In this document: positions 15,948 to 24,341 of the stretch, in pieces
Position numbering within the stretch: the stretch's first letter is position 1
Layout: each line of letters starts with the position of its first letter
Assembly: GCA_963763485.1 (NCBI GenBank)
Contig: CAVXOW010000009.1
Location: forward strand, 444,225-508,224
Length of the DNA: 64,000 nucleotides
Source: CAWCKS01 sp963763485
GTDB lineage: Bacteria; Pseudomonadota; Alphaproteobacteria; Rhizobiales; Xanthobacteraceae
Direction of reading: 5' to 3'
The notes under the pieces: model-generated
Databases searched by the model: none
Told to the model about the DNA's origin: nothing
What the model saw: the letters and a program-made list of their open reading frames with translations, nothing else
Program-made: the position numbers and the translations under genes

Positions 15948-18456
15948 GCTTCGCGGGGCTATCATCGACGAGAGCGCGTCGGCTGGCCCGCCGCCGGATG
16001 CGATCGAGGTCGAAGCTGCCCGCGCAACACTTCAGGTCACGCTAAGCCATCTAAGAGAGAGCGCCATACAATTCCATGAGGATAGCGCAGCACAGAACGC
16101 CGAGGCATCTCAACCCTCCGGTCAATCTGCTTCACCGAAGCCAATCCACGCCGCGATTTGCGTTCCGCCCGGCCTTGGGAAATCTGAGCTCGCGCGCCAG
16201 GCAGCCGCCGAGTTTATCATAAAGGCAAAGGCCAAAGGGATTCCGCATCGTGTGCTTTTCATGGTTCCTACCCATCGCCTCGGCGAGGAAGCACGTCAAC
16301 GCGTTCCTCAAGGGGTCAGGACCGCTCTATGGCAATCGAGGAAGGCCAAGGACGTCACGACAGGCGAGCCGCTCTGCCTGAACCTGGCGGCCGTGGAGGC
16401 TGCCGAGGCAATCGGCGCCGACGTGGAGCGGACTGCTTGCCGTAAGGGTCGCCGTGGCTTCGAACCGATTAAGTGTCCCTTCTACGATGTTTGCAGGTAT
16501 CAGGCGCAAAAGAAGTCGGCCAAGAAGGCAGACGTCACCTTTCTCGCGCATGAATATCTGTTCGCCCCGCCGAAAGAACTGAGGAAGAATTTGGGATTGG
16601 TTTTCGTCGACGAAGGATTCTGGCAATCCGGTCTCTGGCATTCCAGGATTGCGGTCGACGGGTTAGACGCCGAACTGCAAACTTTTCCGGTGAGAGACCG
16701 TGGAGAACAGAAGAATGTTGACGACACCGGGCACCTTGCCGACCTGATTGCGCGATTGCAGCTGGCGCTGAACGCCACGCCAGACGGCGAATACGTCACC
16801 AAGAAGGCGCTGCTGGCGGCAGGGCTCTTAGCCGGCGATCAGTACGAAGACGGTTCCGGCACACGCGCGGCCAAATACGAGTGGCGCCGCAAGGTCGAAG
16901 TCGACGTTACACCGGAAAGCAGCGAAGAGGTCCGCAAAGCGGTAGCCCAACAGTACCGGTTCCTCGGTCAACTGCCGCGGCGGGCTGCGATGTGGAGGTA
17001 TGTCGAAGAGGCGCTATCGGCAGTTACCGACGCCACTGGACGTCTGCGGACGGAAATGAAGACCACCAAGGAGGGCTCAGTCCTTTACTTGAGGCTTAAT
17101 GGCCGCCGTGAGATCCATCGCGAGGTGTCAGAGCTGCCCGTGGTGCTACTCGACGCGACGCTGAACCTGGAGATCGTCAGATGGTATTTTCCGAACGTCG
17201 AGCTGACACTTGATCTGAAGGTTCAGGCCCCGAACCAGCACGTTACGCAGGTACTAGGTCTTCCGGTTGGTAAGTCTTCGCTGCTCGGGCTGGAGCCAGG
17301 CAAGCGCAGCCCGGACGAGGAAGCTCGCGTCGGACGGAAAAGAGATCGCCTCCTTTCAGTCGTGCGGAAGATTTCCGCCGGACGACGATCCGTACTGATC
17401 ACCTACAAGGAGCTCGAGCCCGCATTTCAGAATGCCGGGCGGAACGTCGAATTAGCTCATTTCAACGCTGTTGAAGGGATTGATCGTTGGCGCGAGGTCG
17501 AGTGCCTTATTACTGTTGGTCGGCCGCTGCCGGCACCAAAAGTGATCGAGGACATTGCCGCAGCACTGACGGGCAAGCCCGTGGTGCTCCCAATTCACCC
17601 GGCACGTCGCCCTGGCGGACAGCCGCAGAGCATGGTCCTCCAGGATCGCACCGTTCGCCTGGAAAACGGTGCTGAGTACACGCTTTCATGCCGGGTGTTT
17701 GACGGGCCGGAAGCCGAATTGATCAGGCAGGCGGTCACAGAAGCTGCATTGGTGCAGTCAATTGGACGGGCAAGGGGAGTCAATCGGTCGGCAGCCAACA
17801 AAGTGGAGGTGTGGATGATACTGCACGACACCATCGTTCCGGTCGCAATCCGTTCCGTCGCGGAGTTCCGCAATCTCGAACCGAACAAGATTGATCTGAT
17901 GATCGAGCGTGGCCTGGTTCCGGCCTGGTCGGCCGACGCCGCCAAGCTCTATCCCGACCTGTGGTCGACCGCCCAGGCAGCGCGTAAGGCTTATAGCCGC
18001 GACGGCCTCGATGTTATGCGCAATCGACGGAGGAGTGTGACCGAGCCTGATAAAGAGAGCGGGCCCGGCACGAAGCCGAGGAGTGTGACATCTCCTTTAA
18101 TATATATAACTGTAAGGGCCTGTCACACTCCTCTGGTCCGCTACCAACCCAAAGGTCGGGGACAAAAGCCGCGGATCGCGCAGGTGGACGCTTCAATGCT
18201 CGCGGAGGCGCGGGCGCGGATCGAGACGGCGGTTGGTGAACTTGCCTCGTTTGAGGTGATCACAGACGAAGCCCAGCTTCATGCTCGGCCTGAGGTTCGT
18301 TGGTCCCATTTGATCTGGGGTGCGCCGGGCTCCTGCCTGGCAGCCCGATGCTCGGATCGGGATGATCGGCGATCGTCATCGCCTCGCAGGCGCGCCAAGA
18401 GCCTGCGTTTACCCCTCAGGGTCACGCCGAACTGGATGGCTACCGCCTGTGAATGA
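15940..18456 (+). CDS. SF2-like helicase/ATPase of the element, with Cys cluster
   Basis: An 838-residue ATPase. Walker A is VPPGLGKSELARQ (about residues 75-87), Walker B is LVFVDEGFW (about 221-229), and QSIGRARG (about 607) is the arginine-finger motif VI of superfamily 2. Between Walker A and B lie CRKGRRGFEPIKCPFYDVC-type cysteines (about 172-190), which could hold an Fe-S or zinc site as in XPD-like helicases. The last 70 residues are arginine-rich and unlike the core; the true end may differ. Near codons 695-735 the DNA carries a repeat cluster and an AT-rich tract. Likely the replicative helicase partner of the primase. Confidence 0.78.
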   Translation: MRELRGAIIDESASAGPPPDAIEVEAARATLQVTLSHLRESAIQFHEDSAAQNAEASQPSGQSASPKPIHAAICVPPGLGKSELARQAAAEFIIKAKAKGIPHRVLFMVPTHRLGEEARQRVPQGVRTALWQSRKAKDVTTGEPLCLNLAAVEAAEAIGADVERTACRKGRRGFEPIKCPFYDVCRYQAQKKSAKKADVTFLAHEYLFAPPKELRKNLGLVFVDEGFWQSGLWHSRIAVDGLDAELQTFPVRDRGEQKNVDDTGHLADLIARLQLALNATPDGEYVTKKALLAAGLLAGDQYEDGSGTRAAKYEWRRKVEVDVTPESSEEVRKAVAQQYRFLGQLPRRAAMWRYVEEALSAVTDATGRLRTEMKTTKEGSVLYLRLNGRREIHREVSELPVVLLDATLNLEIVRWYFPNVELTLDLKVQAPNQHVTQVLGLPVGKSSLLGLEPGKRSPDEEARVGRKRDRLLSVVRKISAGRRSVLITYKELEPAFQNAGRNVELAHFNAVEGIDRWREVECLITVGRPLPAPKVIEDIAAALTGKPVVLPIHPARRPGGQPQSMVLQDRTVRLENGAEYTLSCRVFDGPEAELIRQAVTEAALVQSIGRARGVNRSAANKVEVWMILHDTIVPVAIRSVAEFRNLEPNKIDLMIERGLVPAWSADAAKLYPDLWSTAQAARKAYSRDGLDVMRNRRRSVTEPDKESGPGTKPRSVTSPLIYITVRACHTPLVRYQPKGRGQKPRIAQVDASMLAEARARIETAVGELASFEVITDEAQLHARPEVRWSHLIWGAPGSCLAARCSDRDDRRSSSPRRRAKSLRLPLRVTPNWMATACE
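18029..18133. other. Repeat cluster with AT-rich hairpin loop, candidate origin
   Basis: The 12-mer GAGGAGTGTGAC occurs at 18030-18041 and 18078-18089 and inverted at 18122-18133. The last two form a perfect 13-bp inverted repeat (GAGGAGTGTGACA and TGTCACACTCCTC) around a 30-base loop that includes TTTAATATATATAA, a clear AT island in GC-rich DNA. It lies inside the helicase reading frame, in the primase-helicase operon. An origin or helicase/primase binding site is inferred; a transcription hairpin is the alternative. Confidence 0.5.
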
Positions 18457-18513
18457 TGGCGAGCCACTTGGGCTGCGACCAGAATCGCCTCGTACCAAAA
18501 GGAGTGCTGTCGA

Positions 18514-18726
18514 ATGACAGAAGCAAAGGCAAGGGACGAACCCTACACACTCGTCGAAGGAGCGCGCTGGGCCGACTGGCCAAAACCGAGGACGCCAGAC
18601 TCGGGCCTGCCGCATCCCGAAAACCTCGTTGTCACAAATGCCACTCTGCGAAGCCGAGGAATGGCAAAAACTGCTGCCTACTATGGACGAGCCCGTTCGC
18701 GTTGCGGATCGCAATTTGCTGCTTGA
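18514..18726 (+). CDS. Hypothetical small protein of the element
   Basis: A 70-residue frame with GGAG 9 bases before the ATG. Residues 1-40 (EPYTLVEGARWADWPKPRTP) look protein-like, but the end becomes arginine-rich. Overlapping it in another frame, 18638-18742 reads MPLCEAEEWQKLLPTMDEPV and on to GYNS, which looks equally coding. Either there are two small genes or one gene with a frameshift near 18630. No function. Confidence 0.35.
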   Translation: MTEAKARDEPYTLVEGARWADWPKPRTPDSGLPHPENLVVTNATLRSRGMAKTAAYYGRARSRCGSQFAA

Positions 18727-18773
18727 AGGTTACAACTCATGACAAATGCCGATGACCCGAGGAACCGCGGGGT

Positions 18774-19184
18774 TCATTCGTCGCCAACGTCATCGTTGTC
18801 ATAACCTTCAGTAAGGCCCAGGCGCACCTTGTCGCTGAATGTCATCGAACGACCGTGGCCGTTTTCCCGCCGCCCTATCGTCAGCGGATCGATTCGGCTT
18901 TGAACGGTTAGGCGTAGGCCGCGCGCAAGCGCCATCTGCGTTCGCAGCAGCTTGTCCCATGCGGCAACGGTGTCCTTGCTCGGGTCGGCTGCGGCGCGAG
19001 CGGCATGCGCCCGACAGGCAAGCGTCACTTGAACGTAAGAGACGATCTGCGTCAGATCGGATTTTGCGAAGTGGCGCGGCTCGACGGAGCTGACGATCTC
19101 GGCGAACAGGCTTTGCTCGGCGCTTGTCAGCGATGGCGGCGCGGTTAAGGGCGATGAGGTGCCGGTTGGTTGAAGAGGGTGCAC
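18774..19184 (-). CDS. Possible phage terminase small subunit-like protein (P27 type)
   Basis: A 136-residue helical protein. LTSAEQSLFAEIVSSVEPRH, then DLTQIVSYVQVTLACRAHA and RTQMALARGLRLTVQSRIDP follow the order seen in P27-family small terminase proteins, which bind phage DNA for packaging. It runs against the primase operon and has no large terminase or capsid gene near it, so it would be a stranded phage gene. The family call rests on the pattern only. Confidence 0.45.
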   Translation of the reverse strand: MHPLQPTGTSSPLTAPPSLTSAEQSLFAEIVSSVEPRHFAKSDLTQIVSYVQVTLACRAHAARAAADPSKDTVAAWDKLLRTQMALARGLRLTVQSRIDPLTIGRRENGHGRSMTFSDKVRLGLTEGYDNDDVGDE

Positions 19185-19430
19185 GGTCGCCCTCGCTGAT
19201 TTTCAAAGCTAACAAAGTCTACATCAATCTGTCCTTGAAAACAAAAATAGTTGACGAGTGACACAAGTGAGCTAAGCCGGCGCTCCGCATTGGGCGGGTC
19301 TAAAAATTTTCAACCGCCCCCCGGCCCCGTCACCACCTGATCACGAAGACGTCGCCAGCAAAGGCCGACAAACCCTTCGGAATTGGAAGCGAACTGCGAC
19401 CGATAAAGTCGGCGGCAGCTGACATCCGTA

Positions 19431-19459
19431 TCGCGGGTTCGAATCCCGCTCTCTCCGCC
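19431..19459 (+). other. 3' fragment of a tRNA-Ser gene, attachment-site remnant
   Basis: GCGGGTTCGAATCCCGC is a complete T arm, followed by CTCTCCGCC, the 3' acceptor strand of alphaproteobacterial tRNA-Ser. No D arm or anticodon arm precedes it, so it is only the 3' end of the gene, the classic scar left at one end of an element integrated into a tRNA. It does not match the tRNA-Gly at 11624 and so points to a separate insertion event. Confidence 0.75.
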
Positions 19460-19630
19460 GACTGCCCGAGTTTGACCTGTCTTTGCCGATTGTTGGCGGC
19501 TAAGAATAGGCGCTGTGCCACGGACGTTCTTGAGCTGGCTCCGTACTCCGATGTGGCTGGGCGTTGCTATCGACGTGACGGTGTTTGTTGAGTGCGCGGT
19601 TGAAAAAGGCTTTGAGTTCGGCATACGGAC

Positions 19631-20119
19631 TGTTGACTGATTGTCGTCGATAGCAACTGAAGTCGCATCGCGCTCACAACTTGCGAGGTTTCCTTTGAAA
19701 TCAACAGCAGGGCAGATTGACAGCGTCGTCGTCGGATTTGAGTCGTCCTCAGAAATTTTTTGCTCTGATAAATCAATCCACTACAATGGCTGAAAACAAT
19801 CGAGTGGGAGTAGGGGGGAGCAGGCTGGCGAAGAGTAGCGTAGCACGGCGTGTCGCCGACGATTTTGTCCGCCGAAAGCAGGCGAAAGCTTTCGTCGCCT
19901 CTACGACCGCTTTTTCCTTCCTCTCACGATATCAAGATGCACATTCTACCACGGGCCGGTTTGTGCCCTCACTTACGCCTCCCTGGTCTTGGCGCGTTCC
20001 TAGCGGACAAATTTGACGGTACCTCTGACGGTGTCTCAGTCAAGCCGGTGCTTTTTCTCAGAAAAGACCGTCGTACAAAATCGCGCTGATGACGGTGTTT
20101 GTTGGAGCCCCGAGCTCGG
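19631..20119. repeat. 489-bp direct repeat, copy 1
   Basis: Identical to 54894-55382 at a constant offset of 35263 bases, and still similar up to about 20153. The flanks differ, apart from a short shared GACGTGACGGTGTTT some 60 bases upstream. It has no convincing gene: the open frames in it are short, and none has a known motif. The region from 19185 to here holds no gene apart from the tRNA-Ser fragment. The type of element is unknown. Confidence 0.9.
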
Positions 20120-20153
20120 GGGTCAACTGCGAACTCCGGCAGCTCATTGGGGT

Positions 20154-20767
20154 GAGAGGGTCAATCGCGTCGTTTGACCAAATGATCATCACTTCCCATC
20201 TTCTCCCCATAACGGACATCGTCAGTGCCCCGCACGGCGTCCGCTTTGCCCTCAACGGAATTACGCGAAGCGAGCCGGAAAGTTCGAAAATCGCAGAGGG
20301 ATCACGAGACACTGACCGCTATTGCGCCACCCACACGCTCAGACCGAGGCCCTAATCCTCCTAAAGGTTCGGGCCGGCCTTAACTGCGGCTTACGGCAAT
20401 AGCATCCGCTGCATGTCCCGTTCGCGAGGGGAGTAGCGGGGGATCGCGATGGCTTCCAACGCGTGGTTGCAGTTAGGCTGAGCGGACCCAGCTTTCGAAA
20501 ATCAAATCTTCTGCCGATGACCAATGTCGACTTCGGCAGGCAATCTCGGACGCGTTGAGTCGATGTTGGCCGGTCGGCGCGGCAAAGGCTATCCCTTCAA
20601 TCCGGCAAGCTCCTTGAGCTACTTGAGATGAGCCACCGCCTTGCCGAAGGTTATCTCGAGATGTTCAAGCGCGCCCTTGAACGGGGTGAATGATGCCAGC
20701 ATAGCCATCGCGAGGTGTGGCGAGCTGAAGCAGACTCTCTGAGAAAGCTTCCATTTCAGCCATTCCG
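20154..20767. other. Gap with no convincing gene; possible 3' gene remnant
   Basis: Short frames only. On the minus strand, 20619-20750 reads as a protein-like tail (MAMLASFTPFKGALEHLEIT, then FGKAVAHLK and a stop) with no start or partner, which may be the end of a deleted gene downstream of the SDR. I see nothing else to support. Confidence 0.35.
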
Positions 20768-21577
20768 TTACAATGTCGCCGGAAGGTGACCACCGCCTGT
20801 CACCATGACATCGGTTCCGGCGATATAGCTCGCCGCGTCCGAACACAAGAGCAGGGCGGCGCCAACCATTTCGTTAGGCTCCGCGGCCCGGCCGATCGGA
20901 GCCGCCGATCTCGCCTGGATGTCGCGCCAGGCTTGAGCGTCCTGCCGCCGCCACCGGTTTCGCTCCGTTGCCACGAGGCCGGGCGAGAGATTGTTGATCA
21001 TGACATTGAACGGTGCGTACTGCCGCGCGAGATTGATGCAGAGATTGTGCTGCGCGCTTTTCAGCGCGGCGTAGATTGCAAGCTCGGGCTCCGGCCGCAC
21101 CTGGTTGATGCTGCCGATGGTCAGGATGCGGCCCCAGCCTTGCGCCTTCATCGGCGGCAGCGTCGCCTGCAACAACTCGACCGTGGCGCGGAAGTTGATG
21201 TCGAATTGACGCCGCATGTCATCGCTGCTGATGTCGAGAAAAGCCACCCGCGATTGAACGGACGCGCAGACGACGAGAATGTCGATGTCGCCGAGCTTCG
21301 CCGCCGCTTCGGCGACCGTTCGGCGCGCGGTGCCTGGTTGGGCAAGGTCGGATTCGACGAGGCAGCCGCGAACGCCGCAGGCCGTCACTGCCGCCAGCGT
21401 CTGCTGCGCGGCATCCGGCTGGCCGAACGCCGTATCGGCCGTCGCAGAATAATGAATGGCGACATCGGCGCCCTGATCGGCAAAGCCAAGCGCCAGGCTG
21501 CGACCGATGCTGAGGCTGCCCCCGGTGATGAACGCTCGTCGACCTGTCATCGAGAACCATTTCGACATTGTCGTCAT
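20768..21577 (-). CDS. SDR-family NAD(P)-dependent oxidoreductase
   Basis: A 269-residue short-chain dehydrogenase. The cofactor loop is ITGGSLSIGRSLA (about residues 17-29), an NNAG-like position is replaced by VCAS, the active Ser lies in TIGSINQ (about 150) and YAALK holds the Tyr and Lys (about 165-169). Such proteins oxidise sugars or alcohols. It is divergent from the GntR gene, with two identical operators between them, and belongs by context to the sugar-acid-type pathway of the enolase and lactonase genes. The second ATG, 9 bases in, is an alternative start. Confidence 0.9.
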   Translation of the reverse strand: MTTMSKWFSMTGRRAFITGGSLSIGRSLALGFADQGADVAIHYSATADTAFGQPDAAQQTLAAVTACGVRGCLVESDLAQPGTARRTVAEAAAKLGDIDILVVCASVQSRVAFLDISSDDMRRQFDINFRATVELLQATLPPMKAQGWGRILTIGSINQVRPEPELAIYAALKSAQHNLCINLARQYAPFNVMINNLSPGLVATERNRWRRQDAQAWRDIQARSAAPIGRAAEPNEMVGAALLLCSDAASYIAGTDVMVTGGGHLPATL

Positions 21578-21581
21578 CCAT

Positions 21582-21666
21582 ATTTGATCAAATAAGGCGC
21601 TTTTCGCCCTCTAGAGTCTGGTGTCACAGCGCCATAGTTGCAAGATCAAAATGGATTTGATCAAAT
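21582..21666. promoter_or_regulatory. Two identical ATTTGATCAAAT operators
   Basis: The perfect 12-bp palindrome ATTTGATCAAAT occurs at 21582-21593 and again at 21655-21666, 73 bases apart (about seven helical turns), in the 100-bp space between the divergent SDR and GntR genes. A third half-site GATCAAA lies at 21643. FadR-subfamily GntR proteins bind palindromes of this sort, so this is probably the operator pair of the adjacent regulator, allowing a repression loop. Confidence 0.75.
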
Positions 21667-21696
21667 ATTTCGATCATGATAGCGAGGCAGATGGAC

Positions 21697-22371
21697 ATGA
21701 CCACTCCGCGAACCGCCTCGACCGAGATCTGTGACCGTATTCGCGACGACATCGTCGCCGGCATCCTGCCGTTCGGCAGCCGGCTTACCCTTGACCAGCT
21801 GTCGAGCCGGTACGTGACGGGTCACATGCCGATCCGCGAAGCGCTCCGGCAGCTGCAGGGTGAAGGGCTCGTGGTGCAGACGCCCAATCGCGGTGCGCGC
21901 GTGCGGGCCGTGGATGTCGATTTCGTCCGCAACATCTTCGATCTGCGGATCGCGATCGAGTCGATGCTGGCGCGTCGCGCTGCCGAACGAATGGAGCCCG
22001 CGATGATCGCGGCGCTCGAAGCCGCCGAGCGCCAATTCGAAACCTGCGTTGCGGCCCAGGATTTCGCCGGCGCGCTGGTCGCGAACCGCACCTTTCATCG
22101 CATCGTCAACGAAGCGGCCAACAATCCGGAGGCGGCCGGAATCCTCGACCGGCATTGGCGCCTGATCGCGGCGCTGTGGAATCTGTATGGCTACGGCGAA
22201 GAACGCGCAGCCGGCGTGATCTCGGATCATCACCAGCTGATCCGCGCCTTTGCATCGCAAGATGCCGATGTCGCAGCGTGTCTCGCCATGGCGCACGCCG
22301 CCAAGGCAAAGCAGGACCTGATCGCGCGCATGCAACGCAACGCGCCGCAGGTGACCGGCACGGCCGCGTGA
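21697..22371 (+). CDS. GntR-family (FadR/FCD) transcriptional regulator
   Basis: A regulator of 224 residues from the ATG at 21697, chosen because GAGG lies 10 bases upstream; ATGs at 21676 and 21691 are in frame. The winged helix covers residues 5-75 (PFGSRLTLDQLSSRYVTGHM, then IREALRQL), and an FCD ligand domain follows with its metal-ligand pattern (D near DLRIAIES, H in FHRIV and SDHH). It heads the operon with the enolase and the importer, and likely represses both directions through the twin palindromes until a sugar acid or similar ligand binds. Confidence 0.92.
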   Translation: MTTPRTASTEICDRIRDDIVAGILPFGSRLTLDQLSSRYVTGHMPIREALRQLQGEGLVVQTPNRGARVRAVDVDFVRNIFDLRIAIESMLARRAAERMEPAMIAALEAAERQFETCVAAQDFAGALVANRTFHRIVNEAANNPEAAGILDRHWRLIAALWNLYGYGEERAAGVISDHHQLIRAFASQDADVAACLAMAHAAKAKQDLIARMQRNAPQVTGTAA

Positions 22372-22374
22372 CGC

Positions 22375-23526
22375 ATGACCAAGCTTCGCACGATCGCAAC
22401 GCTGTCGGCGCGAGTGTCTGACAAGACGGTGTGGACTTTCGTCAGTGTCGAAGCCGAGGACGGCCACCGCGGTTGGGGTGAAGCGACGCTCCAGGGTGAG
22501 GCGGATGCCGTCCATCACGAGGTGGCGCGGCTGCGCCCGGCGCTGCTCGGCCGTGCGCTCTCGGCCCAAAGCGAGATCAAGGATGTCGTCGGAACCTGTG
22601 GTCGTGACCGGGCCCAGGCTGCGGCCATCAGCGCACTCGATCAGGCGGTCGGCGATGTGATCGCCCAGAGCTCAGGGCACAGCCTCGCGTCCGCACTCGG
22701 TCCCGCGCCATCCGACACAATCCGGCTTTATGCCAATATCAATCGCGGCACGTTCGATCGCAGCCCGGCCGGGTTTGCGGCACGCGCGCTCGACGCCAGG
22801 CAGCTCGGTTTCGATGCGGTGAAGATCGCGCCGTTCGACGAGGTTCGGCCGGGCGAGGCAACGTCAGTCGGCGCGATCGATCCCGGCCTCGCGCGGATCG
22901 CGGCGGTTCGCGCCGCGGTCGGGCCCGAGGTGCGGCTGCTGGTCGATTGTCATTGGCGCCTGACCGAGGCCTCAAGCCACGACGTGTTGCGCGAGGTCGA
23001 GCCCTTGCAACTGTACTGGTTCGAATGTCCTCTGCCGGAGGAGCCAACCAATTTCGACGCCTTACGCCGACTGCGCGGTCGCGCCAACGCCAACGGCGTG
23101 CGCCTCGCCGGATGCGAAATGATGACCGGCGCGGACGGCTTCCGTCCGTTTCTGGAGGCTGGCGTCTACGACGCTATCATGCCCGATGTGAAATATGCCG
23201 GGGGCTTGCGCGAGCTGTTGCGTATCGGCGAGTTCGCCGCCAGTCGTGGCGTCGCCTGTTCGCCGCACAATCCCTCAGGGCCAATCGCGCACGCCCACAG
23301 TCTGCATCTCAGTGCCCACTTGCCGTCGTGTCCGTTCCTCGAATATCAATACGACGAGAGCTCGCTGTTCTTCGATTTCGTCAGCGGGACTCTTCCCGAT
23401 CCTCGTTCCGGAACGAGTGCCCTGCCGCAAGGGGCGGGGCTTGGCATCGGCATCGGCGGTGCTGTGTTGCGGCGCTGCCTGATTGCCGTCGACGGTGTCG
23501 AACACCTCGACGAGGTGATGCCATGA
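22375..23526 (+). CDS. Enolase-superfamily dehydratase (mandelate racemase/MLE type)
   Basis: A 383-residue protein with an N-terminal capping domain and a C-terminal barrel. AVKIAPF supplies the Lys of the KxK-like position, Mg ligands lie in LVDCHW (D), FECPLPEE (E) and GCEMMTG (E), followed by PDVKYAGG and the general-base His in SPHNPSGP. This pattern is that of the mandelate racemase subgroup, which includes many sugar-acid dehydratases. Start 3 bases after the GntR stop, and the stop overlaps the permease gene (ATGA). Substrate unassigned. Confidence 0.88.
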   Translation: MTKLRTIATLSARVSDKTVWTFVSVEAEDGHRGWGEATLQGEADAVHHEVARLRPALLGRALSAQSEIKDVVGTCGRDRAQAAAISALDQAVGDVIAQSSGHSLASALGPAPSDTIRLYANINRGTFDRSPAGFAARALDARQLGFDAVKIAPFDEVRPGEATSVGAIDPGLARIAAVRAAVGPEVRLLVDCHWRLTEASSHDVLREVEPLQLYWFECPLPEEPTNFDALRRLRGRANANGVRLAGCEMMTGADGFRPFLEAGVYDAIMPDVKYAGGLRELLRIGEFAASRGVACSPHNPSGPIAHAHSLHLSAHLPSCPFLEYQYDESSLFFDFVSGTLPDPRSGTSALPQGAGLGIGIGGAVLRRCLIAVDGVEHLDEVMP

Positions 23527-24341
23527 GCGAGACGGCTCGCGCGGCACCCTCGTCATGGCCGAGCGGTTGGGTCTGGCCGCGCTTCCTCAGGCATTGTGAA
23601 TTCGTGCCGGCACTGTTGGCCGTCGGCGGGCTCTGGCACCTTGCGAGTGTCGTCGCGCACAACCCGACACTGGTGCCGCCGCCTCTCATGGTTCTCAGTG
23701 CGTGGATCGGATTGTGGCGCGAGGAGTTGCCGGCGGACATCCTCGCCAGTCTCGTCCATCTCGGCGTCGGCTACGGCTTCGGCGTTGGCGCAGGACTTCT
23801 ATTGGCGTTGCTGGCGGCCCGCTTCGAAATCTTCGAGGTGATCATTGCGCCGCTGGTCGAGATGCTGCGGCCGCTCAGCGCGATTGCCTGGATTCCGATT
23901 GCGATCCTGATGTTCGGCATCGGGCGCGCGGTGCCCGTGTTCCTGATCTTCTATGCCGCGAGCTTCCCGATCTTCATCAACACGCTGGCCGGCATCAAGG
24001 GCGTCGACCCGCGTCTCGTCCAGGCCGCCGAAATGTTGGGCGCCTCGCGGCGCCTGATCGTGACCCACGTGGTGATGCCAGCCGCGCTGCCACTCGTTCT
24101 GGCCGGCGCGCGGCTTAGTCTCGGCGTCGCCTGGATGGCCATGGTCGCCGCTGAATTGACCGGCGCCGATTCCGGGCTCGGCTGGCGCATCTTCTGGTAC
24201 CAGGAGTTCTTCGCCATGGACAAGGTCCTGGCGGTGATCCTGACCATCGGTGTTCTCGGCTACGGATTTGACGGCCTGCTGCGATGGCTGCAGCGGCGCG
24301 TCACGCGCTGGCAACCCGACCCGTCGGAGCCGGATCGATGA
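23523..24341 (+). CDS. NitT/TauT-type ABC permease 1
   Basis: A 272-residue inner-membrane permease with about six helices, in the SsuC/TauC family. The EAA loop reads AAEMLGASRRLIVTHVVMP (about residues 170-188), preceded by PLSAIAWIPIAILMFG, a family signature. Overlaps both neighbours (ATGA). The presence of two different permease genes, rather than one, suggests a heterodimer. Family members carry sulfonates, nitrate, cyanate, thiamine precursors and aromatic acids. Confidence 0.9.
   Translation: MSETARAAPSSWPSGWVWPRFLRHCEFVPALLAVGGLWHLASVVAHNPTLVPPPLMVLSAWIGLWREELPADILASLVHLGVGYGFGVGAGLLLALLAARFEIFEVIIAPLVEMLRPLSAIAWIPIAILMFGIGRAVPVFLIFYAASFPIFINTLAGIKGVDPRLVQAAEMLGASRRLIVTHVVMPAALPLVLAGARLSLGVAWMAMVAAELTGADSGLGWRIFWYQEFFAMDKVLAVILTIGVLGYGFDGLLRWLQRRVTRWQPDPSEPDR

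Noticed and set aside
19310..19624. Minus-strand frames with GESGIRTRDT and AERAGFEPAI
   Set aside because: These peptides are the standard antisense reading of a tRNA-Ser 3' end, here the fragment at 19431-19459.
19717..20016. 99-codon frame present in both copies of the long direct repeat
   Set aside because: It is the same in both copies only because the DNA is identical. No ribosome site, no motif, and overlapping frames look equally good.
11624..20153. A right-hand copy of the tRNA-Gly 3' end as attachment site
   Set aside because: I looked for GGGTTCGATTCCC followed by TTCACCCGC and found no second copy; only short chance matches such as TTCACCCGC at 63918.
22947..23522. Upstream extension of permease 1 by 192 residues
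   Set aside because: It overlaps the enolase-superfamily gene and is Arg-rich; the ATG at 23523 overlaps the previous stop and gives the normal family length.
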